A stretch of DNA of 64,000 nucleotides from JBCDKH01 sp964388485 (GCA_964388485.1 CAYMAS010000011.1:1-64000); one strand, 5' to 3'. Shown: positions 26,253 to 34,559, counted from the first letter of the stretch. Notes: generated by a model not told the origin, from the letters alone. Translations and numbers: made by a program.

Positions 26253-28700
26253 CTAGAGGAGAGCGACAAGGGCGACGAGTAACGCCACGCCCAGCAACAT
26301 GCTGACGGCGTATCCCTGGAGGGCTCCGCGTTGCGTGCCGAGACGAAGGGCCGCGCCGCCGGCCCAGGGCGTGAAGCCGACGAGCCAGACGAGGCCGTCG
26401 AGCACGACGCGATCGATGCCGAAGAGGATCTTGCCGAGCGTCCGCAAGGGCGTGACGACGAGGGCGTCGTAGATCTCGTCGATCCAGTATTTGCCTTCGA
26501 AGACCCGCAGGAACGGCCGGAACGTGTGGGCCAGGCCGACGGCCTTGTCGCGGTTGGCGAGGTGGAAGTAGTAGGCCAACGCGATGCCGGCGACGGCAAT
26601 GATGGAGCCGATGATGAGGCCCGGGGCGATGCTGGCGAGGTAGGCCCAGAAGCCGCGGACTTCGTAGCCGTAGGCGGCGGGGTCGGGCGTGACCGGGTTC
26701 TTGCCGAAGGTCTGGACGGCCATGTCCCAGCCGAAGAAGAAGCTCGGCGAGTCGCCCAGGAACTTGCCGATCCAGTGCGTCGGCACCTGCAGGAAGCCGA
26801 CGAAGATCGCACCGATGGCCAGGATGAACAGCGGCAGCATCATGACCAACGGCTCGTGATCGTGATGACCGTGATGATCGTCGTGAGCGTGGTCGTGCGT
26901 CTCAGCCACCGACTCGCCGTGGGGAGCGTCGACACCCGACTCGTGTGCGTCACCGGCGGCGAGCGAGGCGGACGAACTTGTCGCGTGCGTGTCGTCGTGA
27001 TGATGGCCCGGTGCCGGCTCGGTGGGGACGACGGTCGGGCCTTCGAAGACGCGGAAGTAGAGGCGGAACGTGTAGAACGCGGTGATGAAGGCTGTGAGGA
27101 GCAAGAGCCCCCACAGCAGGTAGCCGAGCCAGTCACCGCCGGTGTGGATGTGGGCGAAGTGGATGATCTCGTCCTTGGAAAAGAAGCCACTGGTCAACGG
27201 GAACCCGGCGAGCGCCAGGCAGCCGATGAGACAGAGCCAACGAGTCTTGGGCAGGACGGTCTTGAGGCCCGACATCTTCCGCATGTCGAGGTGGCCGAGC
27301 ATCGCGTGCATGACGACGCCGCTGGCCAGGAAGAGCAGGGCCTTGAAGAACGCGTGCGTGACGAGGTGGAAGACGCCCGCCATCGGAGCCAGGACGCCGA
27401 CCGCCACGAACATGTAGCCCAGCTGCGAGACGGTCGAGTAGGCGAAGACCTTCTTGAGGTCGAACTGCCGCAGGGCGATGGTGGCGGCGAAGAGGGCGGT
27501 GAACGTGCCGACGACGGTGATGGTAACGAGCGCTGCGGGAACGGCCGCGAAGAGCGGGTTCATCCGAGCGATCATGTAGCCGCCCGCCGTGACCATGGTG
27601 GCCGCGTGAATGAGAGCCGACACCGGCGTCGGGCCTTCCATCGCATCGGGCAGCCAGACATAGAGCGGGAACTGGGCACTCTTGCCGAAGGCACCGAGCA
27701 TGAGGGCGAACGGAATCCAGTCGAGGGCCCACTGCCGACTCTCGGGCACGAAGGCATAGGGGTTGGCGGCCATCTCGACGAAGCCGGTCATCGTGCCGGC
27801 ACCGTCGCCGAAGTAGCTGATCGTGCCGAAGCACCACCAGATGAGCATGATGCCGACCGCGAATCCGAAGTCGCCGATGCGGTTGACGAGGAACGCCTTC
27901 TTCGCCGCCTCGCGAGCGGCAGGCTTGTCGTAGTAGTAGCCGATCAGCAGGTAGCTGCAGAGCCCCACGCCCTCCCAGCCGAGGTAGAGCATGATGAGGT
28001 TCTCGCCCATCACCAAACACGTCATCGCAAAGATGAACAGGCCCAGGTAGGCAAAGAACCGCCAGTACCCCGTCTCGCCCTTCATGTACCCAGCGGCGAA
28101 GATCGTGATGAGGAAGCCGATGCCGCAGACGACGCTGAGCATGATCGCACTCAGCGGGTCGAGCAACGCCCCGGCCTTAACCTCGAAGTAGCCACCCGTC
28201 GAGCCGTCCGCTTGAACGTTCTCCGGCAGCGGCAGATAATCGGTCGCACCGGCATTGCTCCGCTCGATCGCTAAGGCCCTCGCCTGATCGACGTCGAGCC
28301 CCGGCGGGACGTTGCGGTGCATCTCGTCACCGGCCTTAATCCAGGTGAACCACGTCGACTGAAAGGCCTTGACCTTCGTGTCCGGGCCGTGGTCTTCGTG
28401 GTCCTCGTCGTGATGCTCGATCTCGTGCGGCTCGTCCGGGTCGTAGGAGGGATCGAGAACGCCTGGATTGCCGGCGATCCTCGCTTCGTAAGCCTCGGTG
28501 AACTCGACGTGGCGGTACTGGTTGGTGCCCAGCATCGCAAAGAGGATCGCCAGCGACAGGACGGCGGACAGGCCCACGCCGATCCAGATCGGCCAGTGAC
28601 TTTTGCCGCCGAGCACCCGCTTGCCGGCAAAGCCAGCCACCGCCGCCGCGATCAGCGGCAGAAGCGGGATGAGCCAGGAGATGGAGGCGAGGAAGGACAT
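26253..28700 (-). CDS. nuoL: NADH-quinone oxidoreductase subunit L, oversized with two His-rich loops
   Basis: Distal antiporter-like subunit of complex I, carrying the lateral amphipathic helix. 815 aa from the ATG at 28700, against ~610-680 aa usually. Core motifs include LYLGWEGVGLCSYLLIGYYY, KAFLVNRIGDFGF, YVWLPDAMEGPTPVSALIHA and AYSTVSQLGYM. Two extra segments explain the size: ~65-165 between the second and third helices contains HEIEHHDEDHEDH, and ~595-655 in a late loop contains clusters such as HHHDDTH and HDHAHDDHHGHHDH. Both are predicted to be soluble and could bind metal ions; that is inference. The ATG abuts the hairpin element at 28701-28820 and has no purine-rich ribosome-binding site. 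Confidence 0.94.
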   Translation of the reverse strand: MSFLASISWLIPLLPLIAAAVAGFAGKRVLGGKSHWPIWIGVGLSAVLSLAILFAMLGTNQYRHVEFTEAYEARIAGNPGVLDPSYDPDEPHEIEHHDEDHEDHGPDTKVKAFQSTWFTWIKAGDEMHRNVPPGLDVDQARALAIERSNAGATDYLPLPENVQADGSTGGYFEVKAGALLDPLSAIMLSVVCGIGFLITIFAAGYMKGETGYWRFFAYLGLFIFAMTCLVMGENLIMLYLGWEGVGLCSYLLIGYYYDKPAAREAAKKAFLVNRIGDFGFAVGIMLIWWCFGTISYFGDGAGTMTGFVEMAANPYAFVPESRQWALDWIPFALMLGAFGKSAQFPLYVWLPDAMEGPTPVSALIHAATMVTAGGYMIARMNPLFAAVPAALVTITVVGTFTALFAATIALRQFDLKKVFAYSTVSQLGYMFVAVGVLAPMAGVFHLVTHAFFKALLFLASGVVMHAMLGHLDMRKMSGLKTVLPKTRWLCLIGCLALAGFPLTSGFFSKDEIIHFAHIHTGGDWLGYLLWGLLLLTAFITAFYTFRLYFRVFEGPTVVPTEPAPGHHHDDTHATSSSASLAAGDAHESGVDAPHGESVAETHDHAHDDHHGHHDHEPLVMMLPLFILAIGAIFVGFLQVPTHWIGKFLGDSPSFFFGWDMAVQTFGKNPVTPDPAAYGYEVRGFWAYLASIAPGLIIGSIIAVAGIALAYYFHLANRDKAVGLAHTFRPFLRVFEGKYWIDEIYDALVVTPLRTLGKILFGIDRVVLDGLVWLVGFTPWAGGAALRLGTQRGALQGYAVSMLLGVALLVALVALL

Positions 28701-28820
28701 GGAGAAGTAAGGAGTAGTGAGTAGCGAGTAACGAGTGAGAGAGGGGAGGCGTGTCGTACCGGAGAGACGTGGCCAATCTGCCACTCTCTACTCGGTACTC
28801 CTTACTCGCTACTCCCTCAG
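28701..28820 (-). repeat. Heptad-armed hairpin filling the nuoK-nuoL spacer
   Basis: The 108-nt spacer is an imperfect inverted repeat. In the sense direction the first arm is built of GAGTAGC/GAGTAAG-like 7-nt units, starting within the last nuoK codons and supplying its TAG stop; a ~45-nt core contains TGGCCA and TCCGGT; the second arm is the pyrimidine complement and runs up to the nuoL ATG. Confidence 0.75.
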
Positions 28821-29117
28821 CTCCTTCCAAGCCTCCGAGTCGACCGTCCCCTTCTGGCGGAACAAGAGCACCACGATGCCCAACGCCAGCGTCGCCTCTG
28901 CGGCGGCGATGACGAGCAGGAAGATCACGAACGCCTGACCCGCCACGTTGTTGTGGAACGCGGCAAAGCCGATCAGCGTAATTGCCACGCCCTGGAACAT
29001 GAGCTCCGTGCAAAGGAACATCACGATCAGATTTCGCCGCGTCATGAAGCCGATCATGCCCAGCGCGAACATGATCCCGCCGACGGCCAGGAAGTGTTGG
29101 AGGGAGATGAGGTCCAT
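28809..29117 (-). CDS. nuoK: NADH-quinone oxidoreductase subunit K
   Basis: Small three-helix membrane subunit of complex I. 102 aa from the ATG at 29117, the normal length. Helix 2 has NLIVMFLCTELMFQGV and helix 3 has VIAAAEATLALGIVVLLFR, which contain the two conserved channel Glu residues. The frame upstream of the ATG lies in the hairpin-element spacer and is not coding. The stop codon TAG belongs to the first repeat unit of the next element. Confidence 0.95.
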   Translation of the reverse strand: MDLISLQHFLAVGGIMFALGMIGFMTRRNLIVMFLCTELMFQGVAITLIGFAAFHNNVAGQAFVIFLLVIAAAEATLALGIVVLLFRQKGTVDSEAWKELRE

Positions 29118-29228
29118 GGGCGGAAGTGATGAGTGTTGAGTGGGTGAATGATGAATGTCAGATGGCGGTCGATCGCAGGTAACGTGCTCTGCGGCACTCA
29201 TCATTCATCACTCCTCCATTCCTCAATT
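29118..29228 (-). repeat. Heptad-armed hairpin filling the nuoJ-nuoK spacer
   Basis: The 105-nt spacer has the same architecture as the one at 28701, with different units. The sense 5' arm has GAATGGA/GAGTGAT/GAATGAT-like units beginning at the nuoJ stop TGA; the 3' arm is CATTCAT/CACTCAA/CACTCAT-like and ends 7 nt from the nuoK ATG. The arms pair imperfectly and can slip by one unit. Confidence 0.7.
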
Positions 29229-30395
29229 CTGGGGATACGCCTTCTGCCGCGGCGAGGCGGTGCCGTGGACCGGCAGGCTCTTGGGGTTGTCGTTGACCGG
29301 GGTGAACGGCATCGTCAGCGTGTCGTCGCCGTCGACTTGATCGTCTGCGGAGCCCGGCAGGATCCGACGCCGCGCGATCACGATCGCGCCGATCATCGCC
29401 ACCGTCAGTATCAACCCCGCCACCTGCAGGGCCACCGCTTGTCGGGTGAACAGGTAAACACCCAGCACCTGAACCGCCCCGCGGTTCTCTTCCTGGGCGT
29501 AGGCGAGGTTGTTCCGGTACGTGTAGAGGTCACCACGATTCACCATCGGCCCGAGATCGGCCGCGTCGTACGCCTCCGGGACCGTCATCGTGTCGTCCTC
29601 GACGACCCCCGGCTCGCCGATCTCGAGGACGCTGTCGTCAAGTTCGTTCTCGACCCGTTCGAGCTCGAACGCCGCTGCAGTATCGATCTCCCGCGACTCC
29701 TCGAGGTCGCCGAGATTGTCGTCGCTGACCCGCATGAACCGGCCGTCGATGACGCTCAGTTGCTTCTCGAGGCCCGCCGGTGCTCGTTCGAAAATGGCGA
29801 ACAGCAGCACGCCCGCGGTCACGAAGCCGATGGTGCTGGCGACGAAGGGCGAGCGGGCCTTGGCGTCGTGGGCGGCAATGAAATCCTTAGCGGCCTCCTG
29901 CTGGCCCAAGGGTCCCGTCTCACTCGGTGCCGCGTCGGCGGCGAGCATGATCACGAACGTGTACGTCACCAAAATCGCCCCCGCATAGATCGTGATCAGC
30001 GCGACCGCGATGAACTCCGCGTAGGCGATCACGAACAGGCCCGCCGTGGCGAAGACGGTCAGGACGAAGTAGAGCGCTGAATAAACCGGCTGCGAGTGCG
30101 TGATGACACGGACGCTGCCGAACAGGGCGATGAGGGCGAAGGCCCAGAAGTAGACGTCGTAAAACTTCGACCCGAGGACGCTGATGACGACGTACGAGAT
30201 GAGGGCCGCTCCGAGAAGCGATCCGCCGAGGCGTCGCCAGGCGATGGAGGTCGTGCCGGGCAGCAGCAGGGCCGTCGCGATGGCGGCGGCGACGCTTAGG
30301 AGCAGGACGATGACGGGCGTCATGACGCCGGCCGCAGCAACGCCTTCTTCAGCAGCAAGCGGCAAGAGGTCGAGCGGGAAGTTCATGAACGGCAT
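29223..30395 (-). CDS. nuoJ: NADH-quinone oxidoreductase subunit J, extended
   Basis: Membrane-arm subunit of complex I. About 390 aa from the ATG at 30395 (ATG 30386 is possible), against ~165-200 aa usually. The NuoJ core is recognisable around FWAFALIALFGSVRVIT, QPVYSALYFVLTVFATAGLF and AVALITIYAGAILVTYTFVIML. Two additional hydrophobic segments precede it. After the core, ~195-330 is a mostly acidic soluble segment before a final membrane helix (VALQVAGLILTVAMIGAIV). It is the first gene of the nuoJ-K-L-M-N run; nuoA-G and nuoI are not upstream. Confidence 0.9.
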   Translation of the reverse strand: MPFMNFPLDLLPLAAEEGVAAAGVMTPVIVLLLSVAAAIATALLLPGTTSIAWRRLGGSLLGAALISYVVISVLGSKFYDVYFWAFALIALFGSVRVITHSQPVYSALYFVLTVFATAGLFVIAYAEFIAVALITIYAGAILVTYTFVIMLAADAAPSETGPLGQQEAAKDFIAAHDAKARSPFVASTIGFVTAGVLLFAIFERAPAGLEKQLSVIDGRFMRVSDDNLGDLEESREIDTAAAFELERVENELDDSVLEIGEPGVVEDDTMTVPEAYDAADLGPMVNRGDLYTYRNNLAYAQEENRGAVQVLGVYLFTRQAVALQVAGLILTVAMIGAIVIARRRILPGSADDQVDGDDTLTMPFTPVNDNPKSLPVHGTASPRQKAYPQN

Positions 30396-30561
30396 CAACG
30401 TCAGGAAGATCGTCGGCAGGTCGAAGCCGCCCCAAAGGGGCAGCAGGGGCGGCGAGCATAGAACCGCCCGATGGCACCCGCAACATCCGACCTGCTTGCG
30501 TCAGGATCGTCAAGCAGCAGGCGTGGCAGGATGCCGCACCTGAGACGCCGTCCGCTCCTCC

Positions 30562-30656
30562 TCCGTCCTCCCGAGCGAAGCCGAGAGACCTCGCCTCTGA
30601 CCCCCGAGCTGGAAGACAAGGTTCCTCGACTCGCTGCGCTTGCTCGGGATGACGGA
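30562..30656. repeat. Palindromic repeat element, intergenic copy
   Basis: TCCGTCCTCCCGAGCGAAG (30562-30580) is inverted relative to the right end, GCTCGGGATGACGGA (30642-30656). The same 15-nt right end and an 8-nt left end (TCCGTCCT) occur at 38066-38115 inside a gene. It lies between the prepilin peptidase and nuoJ. Confidence 0.65.
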
Positions 30657-30662
30657 CTGGGG

Positions 30663-30689
30663 TGACGCTGCGCCTCTCACGCAGCGTCA
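30663..30689 (-). terminator. Hairpin at the end of the prepilin peptidase gene
   Basis: TGACGCTGCG and CGCAGCGTCA form a perfect 10-bp stem with a 7-nt loop; the stop codon is inside the stem. No T-run follows in the sense direction, so termination is plausible rather than sure. Confidence 0.5.
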
Positions 30690-32045
30690 GAGTCCGATGA
30701 TCGAGCTCCAGTCGCCCAGCAGGAACGACAAGCCCGCCATCGCGGGTCGGGCGTAGTCGGCGACGTGGTTGAAAAACAGGAGCATGACGATCGATCCGAT
30801 CGCCAGGTACGGCCCGAAGGGCATCTCGCGACCGCCTCGGGTAAGGAGGCGAATGACAGCGAATCCCAGTCCCGCCAAGGCCGCGGGGAACATCACCAGT
30901 CCCGCAGGCACGGCCCCGATGCAGCACCCGACGCCGAACATGAGGTCGACGTCGCCCAGACCCATCGCCTCCCGGCCGAAGAAGAGGCTGCCGAGGATGC
31001 GGGTGATCCAGATCACGCCCGCCGCCACCAAGCCGCCGAAAAGCGAACCGAGGCCGCAGGCGAGCCAGCGATGTGATGCGATCTGCTCGAACCACTCAAC
31101 CCGGCCAGTCACCGCCAGCCATGCCGCGACGAACCCGAGGCCGATCGGCAGGGCGACGAAGGCGACCTCCCACAGCATCTCCCGCCGCACCACGCCCGGC
31201 GACTCGGGCTCCTCGTCGTCCCGCTCCGTCGGCGGCAGGCCACTTGCAAAACTCCGCGGCAACAGGCCGAAGCTCGTCAAACCCAACGCCAGCAACCACC
31301 CGATCCCCCCGCCGATCGCCCAGGCACAGCCGACCGGTCCGACCCACGTGCTCATCGGCTCGACCGGCCCGCCGAAGATCGCATGCATGGGCACCGCTAC
31401 GACCGCCGGCAGATAGCTCAGCGTCCGCGGAATGATGTACAGCTCCGCGTCGATCAGCGACGCCGTCAGCAGGCACGTCGCCAGGACGAGCACGATCACC
31501 AGCATCGGCCAGTGCCGCGAGAGATCGGCCTCCATCCGCACCAGCCGCGGCACCGGCACGCTGGCGGCTTGAGCACTTCGCTCCTCGACCTCCGAGATCT
31601 CGACGCGTTCGAACCGCGCCCACTCCAGGCGAGCTTCGCGAACGGCCGGATCGAACCGATCCACCGCCGGCGTCACGGGGCCCCAGTTCGGCCCGGCCAG
31701 GAACATCGGCACGAAGAGCCCGACGAACAGAAAGGCCGTGACGATCTCGACGAGCGGGTAGCGGAAGCTGATCGGGTTGCCGCAGTTGCGGCATCTGCCC
31801 CGCAGCCAGAGCCAGCCGAGGATCGGCACGTTGTCGTAGAGCTTCAGCTTCGAGCCGCATTGCGGGCAGGTGCTCGGCGGGTAGCTGATCGACCGCATCT
31901 GCGCCCGCAACACCCCGAACGGCCCGGCGGTATCCGGCACGTCCGCGTTCGGCAGGCGGATGGCGATGACGTTCAGAAACGACCCGACGCACGCTCCCAG
32001 AAGGAAGAGGAACAACAGGATGATCAGCGTGAACGGATCGGGCAT
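30687..32045 (-). CDS. Prepilin peptidase (A24 family), long form
   Basis: Inner-membrane aspartic protease that cleaves type IV pilin-like leader peptides and usually N-methylates the new terminus. 452 aa from the ATG at 32045. The N-terminal GACVGSFLNVIAIRLP and the zinc-type cysteine pairs C60/C63 and C85/C88 mark the bifunctional PilD/GspO type. Catalytic aspartates are Asp199 in ASLIDAELYIIP and Asp365 in GLGDVDLM. The protein is longer than the usual ~250-290 aa because of a soluble segment at ~118-178 and a ~110-residue stretch with extra helices before GLGD. A likely substrate, the prepilin-like protein at 56666-57502, is encoded elsewhere in the window. Confidence 0.9.
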   Translation of the reverse strand: MPDPFTLIILLFLFLLGACVGSFLNVIAIRLPNADVPDTAGPFGVLRAQMRSISYPPSTCPQCGSKLKLYDNVPILGWLWLRGRCRNCGNPISFRYPLVEIVTAFLFVGLFVPMFLAGPNWGPVTPAVDRFDPAVREARLEWARFERVEISEVEERSAQAASVPVPRLVRMEADLSRHWPMLVIVLVLATCLLTASLIDAELYIIPRTLSYLPAVVAVPMHAIFGGPVEPMSTWVGPVGCAWAIGGGIGWLLALGLTSFGLLPRSFASGLPPTERDDEEPESPGVVRREMLWEVAFVALPIGLGFVAAWLAVTGRVEWFEQIASHRWLACGLGSLFGGLVAAGVIWITRILGSLFFGREAMGLGDVDLMFGVGCCIGAVPAGLVMFPAALAGLGFAVIRLLTRGGREMPFGPYLAIGSIVMLLFFNHVADYARPAMAGLSFLLGDWSSIIGL

Positions 32046-32162
32046 CAGCGACGGGTCACTGTCGCTTTCAACGCACCGGTTCGCAACAGGAGCGACCTGA
32101 GCCGCGGACTCACGTTCCGCCGGTCGAACGAGCCTGATCGTCGTAGGGAGCTGACGCTTGCC

Positions 32163-32200
32163 GGAAGCCGGGTCGCGAGGCGGAAGCCGGGTCGCGAGGC
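32163..32200. repeat. 19-bp direct tandem repeat
   Basis: GGAAGCCGGGTCGCGAGGC occurs twice head to tail, and a partial third unit begins GGAAGG. It lies in the 270-nt divergent spacer between the prepilin peptidase and rsmB. That spacer also has a hairpin at 32256-32272 (GCGGGCC-GTG-GGCCCGC) and no gene. Confidence 0.8.
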
Positions 32201-32315
32201 GGAAGGTGGTTCGACGAAAGCGAGTCGTCACCACGCGAGACACCTCGTCAGACCTGCGGGCCGTGGGCCCGCGGCTCAAGGATCGGAACGTCTCTACGCT
32301 GCCGGCTTGAGCACC

Positions 32316-33659
32316 ATGCCCCCCTCCATGCCGCCGCCGACTTTTGAGCGTGACAAGCGGGTCGATCCGCGGGAGTACGCGGTGCTGGCGTTGGATGCGC
32401 TGGACCTGCCGGGGCTGCCGACGCAGGCGTTCAAGCGGCAAAGCGGCGTCCTGCCGGATGACCCGCGCGATCGGGCGCTAGCGGAGCGGCTGGTCGTGGC
32501 AACGACGAAGCACCTCATTTACCTCTCGACGCTCATCAGCCACTACGCCCAGCGGCCGTATCACCGGATCGAGCCCCGGCTTCGGCTGATCCTGCTCGTC
32601 GGCATCGCCCAGCGGGAACTCTTCGATCGTGTGCCGGATCACGCACTGGTCAACGAGACGGTCCAGCAGACACGTCGCTTCAAGGAGGTTGGCTTGTCCC
32701 GATCGGCCGGGTTCGTCAATGCGGTCATGCGGCGGGCGGTCGAGCGGGAGGGGCTCGACGAGCTTTTGCCGAAGCGCGATCAGCCGATCGACTTCGGTGA
32801 AATCGTTTTGAGTCACCCGCGGCCGCTGGTCGAGCGACTTGTGAAGCTACTCGGGCCGGAGGATGCGTTGCGGTTCTGCGAGCACAGCAACCGCCAGCCG
32901 CCGCTGCTGGTGCGGCTGATCGGCCCTGCGACGATCGACGATCTGAAGCGGGACGGCGTCGAGGTCGTGCCGCACGAGCAGGCGGGGCTCGTCGTCGCCG
33001 AGGGTGCCTCCGCGTCGGCAATCACAGATTGGTCGGACCGGGCCCTGGCCCAGCCGCAAGACGCGACGGCGGCAGGCGTCGTGCCGTTGCTGGACGTTCA
33101 GCCGGGCATGACGGTGCTCGACCGTTGCTGCGGCGTGGGGACGAAGACGCAGCAGCTCTGCGAGGCAGTCGGTGCGGACGGGCGGGTGTTCGCGGTCGAC
33201 AGCCACGGCAAGCGGATCAGCCGACTGCGAGCCTTGGCGAAGCGTCGGCCGTTCATGCAGAACCTGACGGCCAAGCGGGCGGAGTGGTCGTTCGACTTTC
33301 CCGACGACTGGCCGGACGAGTACGACCGCATTCTGATCGACGCCCCGTGCTCCAACAGCGGCGTCCTGGCCCGTCGTCCCGAGGCCCGCTACGCCCAGGC
33401 CGACGAGCGAGAACTGGCCGACGTGCAGGCGAGCCTGCTCGACGATGTCTGGCCCCTGCTCAAGCCCGGCGGCCGCGTCGTCTACTCGACGTGCAGCGTC
33501 TGGCCCGAGGAGAACGGGCGGATCACGACTGCCTTCCTGGAGAAGACGCCCAATGCGCAAAGCGTCGAAGAGCACACGTGGCTGCCGAGCTTCCACACGG
33601 ACGACCCGAAGCAGTATCGCGACGGCGGCTACGTGTGCGTGATCGTCAAACAAGTGTAA
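32316..33659 (+). CDS. rsmB: 16S rRNA (cytosine-C5) methyltransferase, RsmB/NOP2/Sun family
   Basis: 447 aa from the ATG at 32316 (ATG 32328 is an alternative). The N-terminal ~15-150 is a NusB-like RNA-binding domain, typical of RsmB; the C-terminal part is a SAM-dependent methyltransferase. The SAM loop reads LDRCCGVGTKTQQL. Two catalytic cysteines are present: Cys345 in DAPCSNSGV and Cys393 in STCSVWPEEN. The usual PCSGTG and DACAAPGGKT spellings are altered (PCSNSG, DRCCGVGTKT), but key residues are kept. It would methylate a cytosine of 16S rRNA in the cytoplasm. fmdB-like follows 48 nt downstream. Confidence 0.9.
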   Translation: MPPSMPPPTFERDKRVDPREYAVLALDALDLPGLPTQAFKRQSGVLPDDPRDRALAERLVVATTKHLIYLSTLISHYAQRPYHRIEPRLRLILLVGIAQRELFDRVPDHALVNETVQQTRRFKEVGLSRSAGFVNAVMRRAVEREGLDELLPKRDQPIDFGEIVLSHPRPLVERLVKLLGPEDALRFCEHSNRQPPLLVRLIGPATIDDLKRDGVEVVPHEQAGLVVAEGASASAITDWSDRALAQPQDATAAGVVPLLDVQPGMTVLDRCCGVGTKTQQLCEAVGADGRVFAVDSHGKRISRLRALAKRRPFMQNLTAKRAEWSFDFPDDWPDEYDRILIDAPCSNSGVLARRPEARYAQADERELADVQASLLDDVWPLLKPGGRVVYSTCSVWPEENGRITTAFLEKTPNAQSVEEHTWLPSFHTDDPKQYRDGGYVCVIVKQV

Positions 33660-33707
33660 GCAGCGAGATTGCGATCCCGCTGCTTGACACGTTGATACTG
33701 TCTCGGC

Positions 33708-33932
33708 ATGCCCATCTTCGACTTTACCTGCCGCGACTGCGGCAAGCGGTTCGACAAGTTCTTCCGCTCCACCGCCGGTCCGCACACAGCGACGTGCCCG
33801 TCGTGTCAAAGCGACAAGACCGACCGCGCCTTAAGCCGGGTCAACGCCGGCAGCGGCGAGAAAGAGGCATCGCTGCCGCAGCCCATGTGCGGCAAGTGCG
33901 GCGTACCGGGTGGACCGTGTGCGATGAATTGA
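33708..33932 (+). CDS. FmdB-family zinc-ribbon protein
   Basis: 74 aa. Begins MPIFDFTCRDCGKRFD, the FmdB family opening, with C8/C11 and C30/C33 as the zinc ribbon. A second CxxC pair appears in MCGKCGVPGGPC at the C-terminus. FmdB proteins are tentatively described as regulatory proteins; the role is unknown. It is followed at once by a 33-nt perfect palindrome. Confidence 0.85.
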   Translation: MPIFDFTCRDCGKRFDKFFRSTAGPHTATCPSCQSDKTDRALSRVNAGSGEKEASLPQPMCGKCGVPGGPCAMN

Positions 33933-33965
33933 CGGACGTGCCCGCAGGTCCTGCGGGCACGTCCG
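33933..33965. terminator. Perfect 33-nt palindromic hairpin after fmdB-like gene
   Basis: CGGACGTGCCCGCAGG pairs fully with CCTGCGGGCACGTCCG around a single central T, beginning at the base after the stop codon. No T-run follows on either strand. It may act bidirectionally for the convergent pair fmdB and the beta-barrel gene. Confidence 0.55.
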
Positions 33966-34028
33966 GTTGCCGATGATGAAGCCTGCTGGAACGAAGCACT
34001 AGACCTGCAGCGAGGCGGGGCTAGCGAG

Positions 34029-34550
34029 TTACAGCACCACGCCCAGGCCGAGACGGAACAGGAACTGGCCGTCATCGATGGCGTCGTCGGCTGCGTCTTC
34101 GTCCTCGAAGAAGAACTGGTACTCGACTTGGCCGAAGATGAACCACTCGCCGTTGTTGCTGAGGAAGTACTTCACGCCGCCTTCGGGGCCGGCGAAGAAG
34201 GTGTCTTCGGTGCTGTCGCCGTAGTTGTAGCCGAGGCTGGCACCGATGAACGGCTGCAGCGTGCTCGACGGCTGGCCGAAGTGGTAGTTGGCGAAGAAGG
34301 CCGTCGAGCCGTCGGTGGCGTTGGCGCCGATGTCGGTGTAGCTGAAGCCCTGACGGATGCCGCCTTCGAACTGGTCGCTGAAGAAGTAGCCCAACGAGCC
34401 GGCGAGGTCGACGTTGGCACCGTCGAACTCGACGTCCGTGTTGGCCAGACCCGAGAGGCGAATTTCGTAGTCCTGCTGCTGGAACTGGGCCAGAGCGGGC
34501 GAGGCGGCAGCGGCGACAGCGCCGGCGGCGAGGAGAGTGAGTTTGTTCAT
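34029..34550 (-). CDS. Small outer-membrane beta-barrel protein
   Basis: 173 aa from the ATG at 34550. Residues 1-22 form a signal peptide (MNKLTLLAAGAVAAAASPALA). The mature part alternates aromatic and polar residues in short strands with Asp/Gly turns, e.g. ANYHFGQPSSTLQPFIGASLGYNYG (read as ANYHFGQ, LQPFIGASLGYNYG) and WFIFGQVEYQFFF, and it ends in FLFRLGLGVVL, a barrel-like terminal strand. It resembles OmpW/OmpA-barrel-type 8-stranded proteins. No OmpA peptidoglycan domain. Function beyond the membrane pore or stability role is unknown. Two 11-nt direct repeats precede it. Confidence 0.75.
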   Translation of the reverse strand: MNKLTLLAAGAVAAAASPALAQFQQQDYEIRLSGLANTDVEFDGANVDLAGSLGYFFSDQFEGGIRQGFSYTDIGANATDGSTAFFANYHFGQPSSTLQPFIGASLGYNYGDSTEDTFFAGPEGGVKYFLSNNGEWFIFGQVEYQFFFEDEDAADDAIDDGQFLFRLGLGVVL

Positions 34551-34559
34551 GATCGTTGG

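Noticed and set aside
26331..28274. A 647-codon + strand frame
   Set aside because: Antisense to nuoL; composition and lack of motifs mark it as a high-GC shadow.
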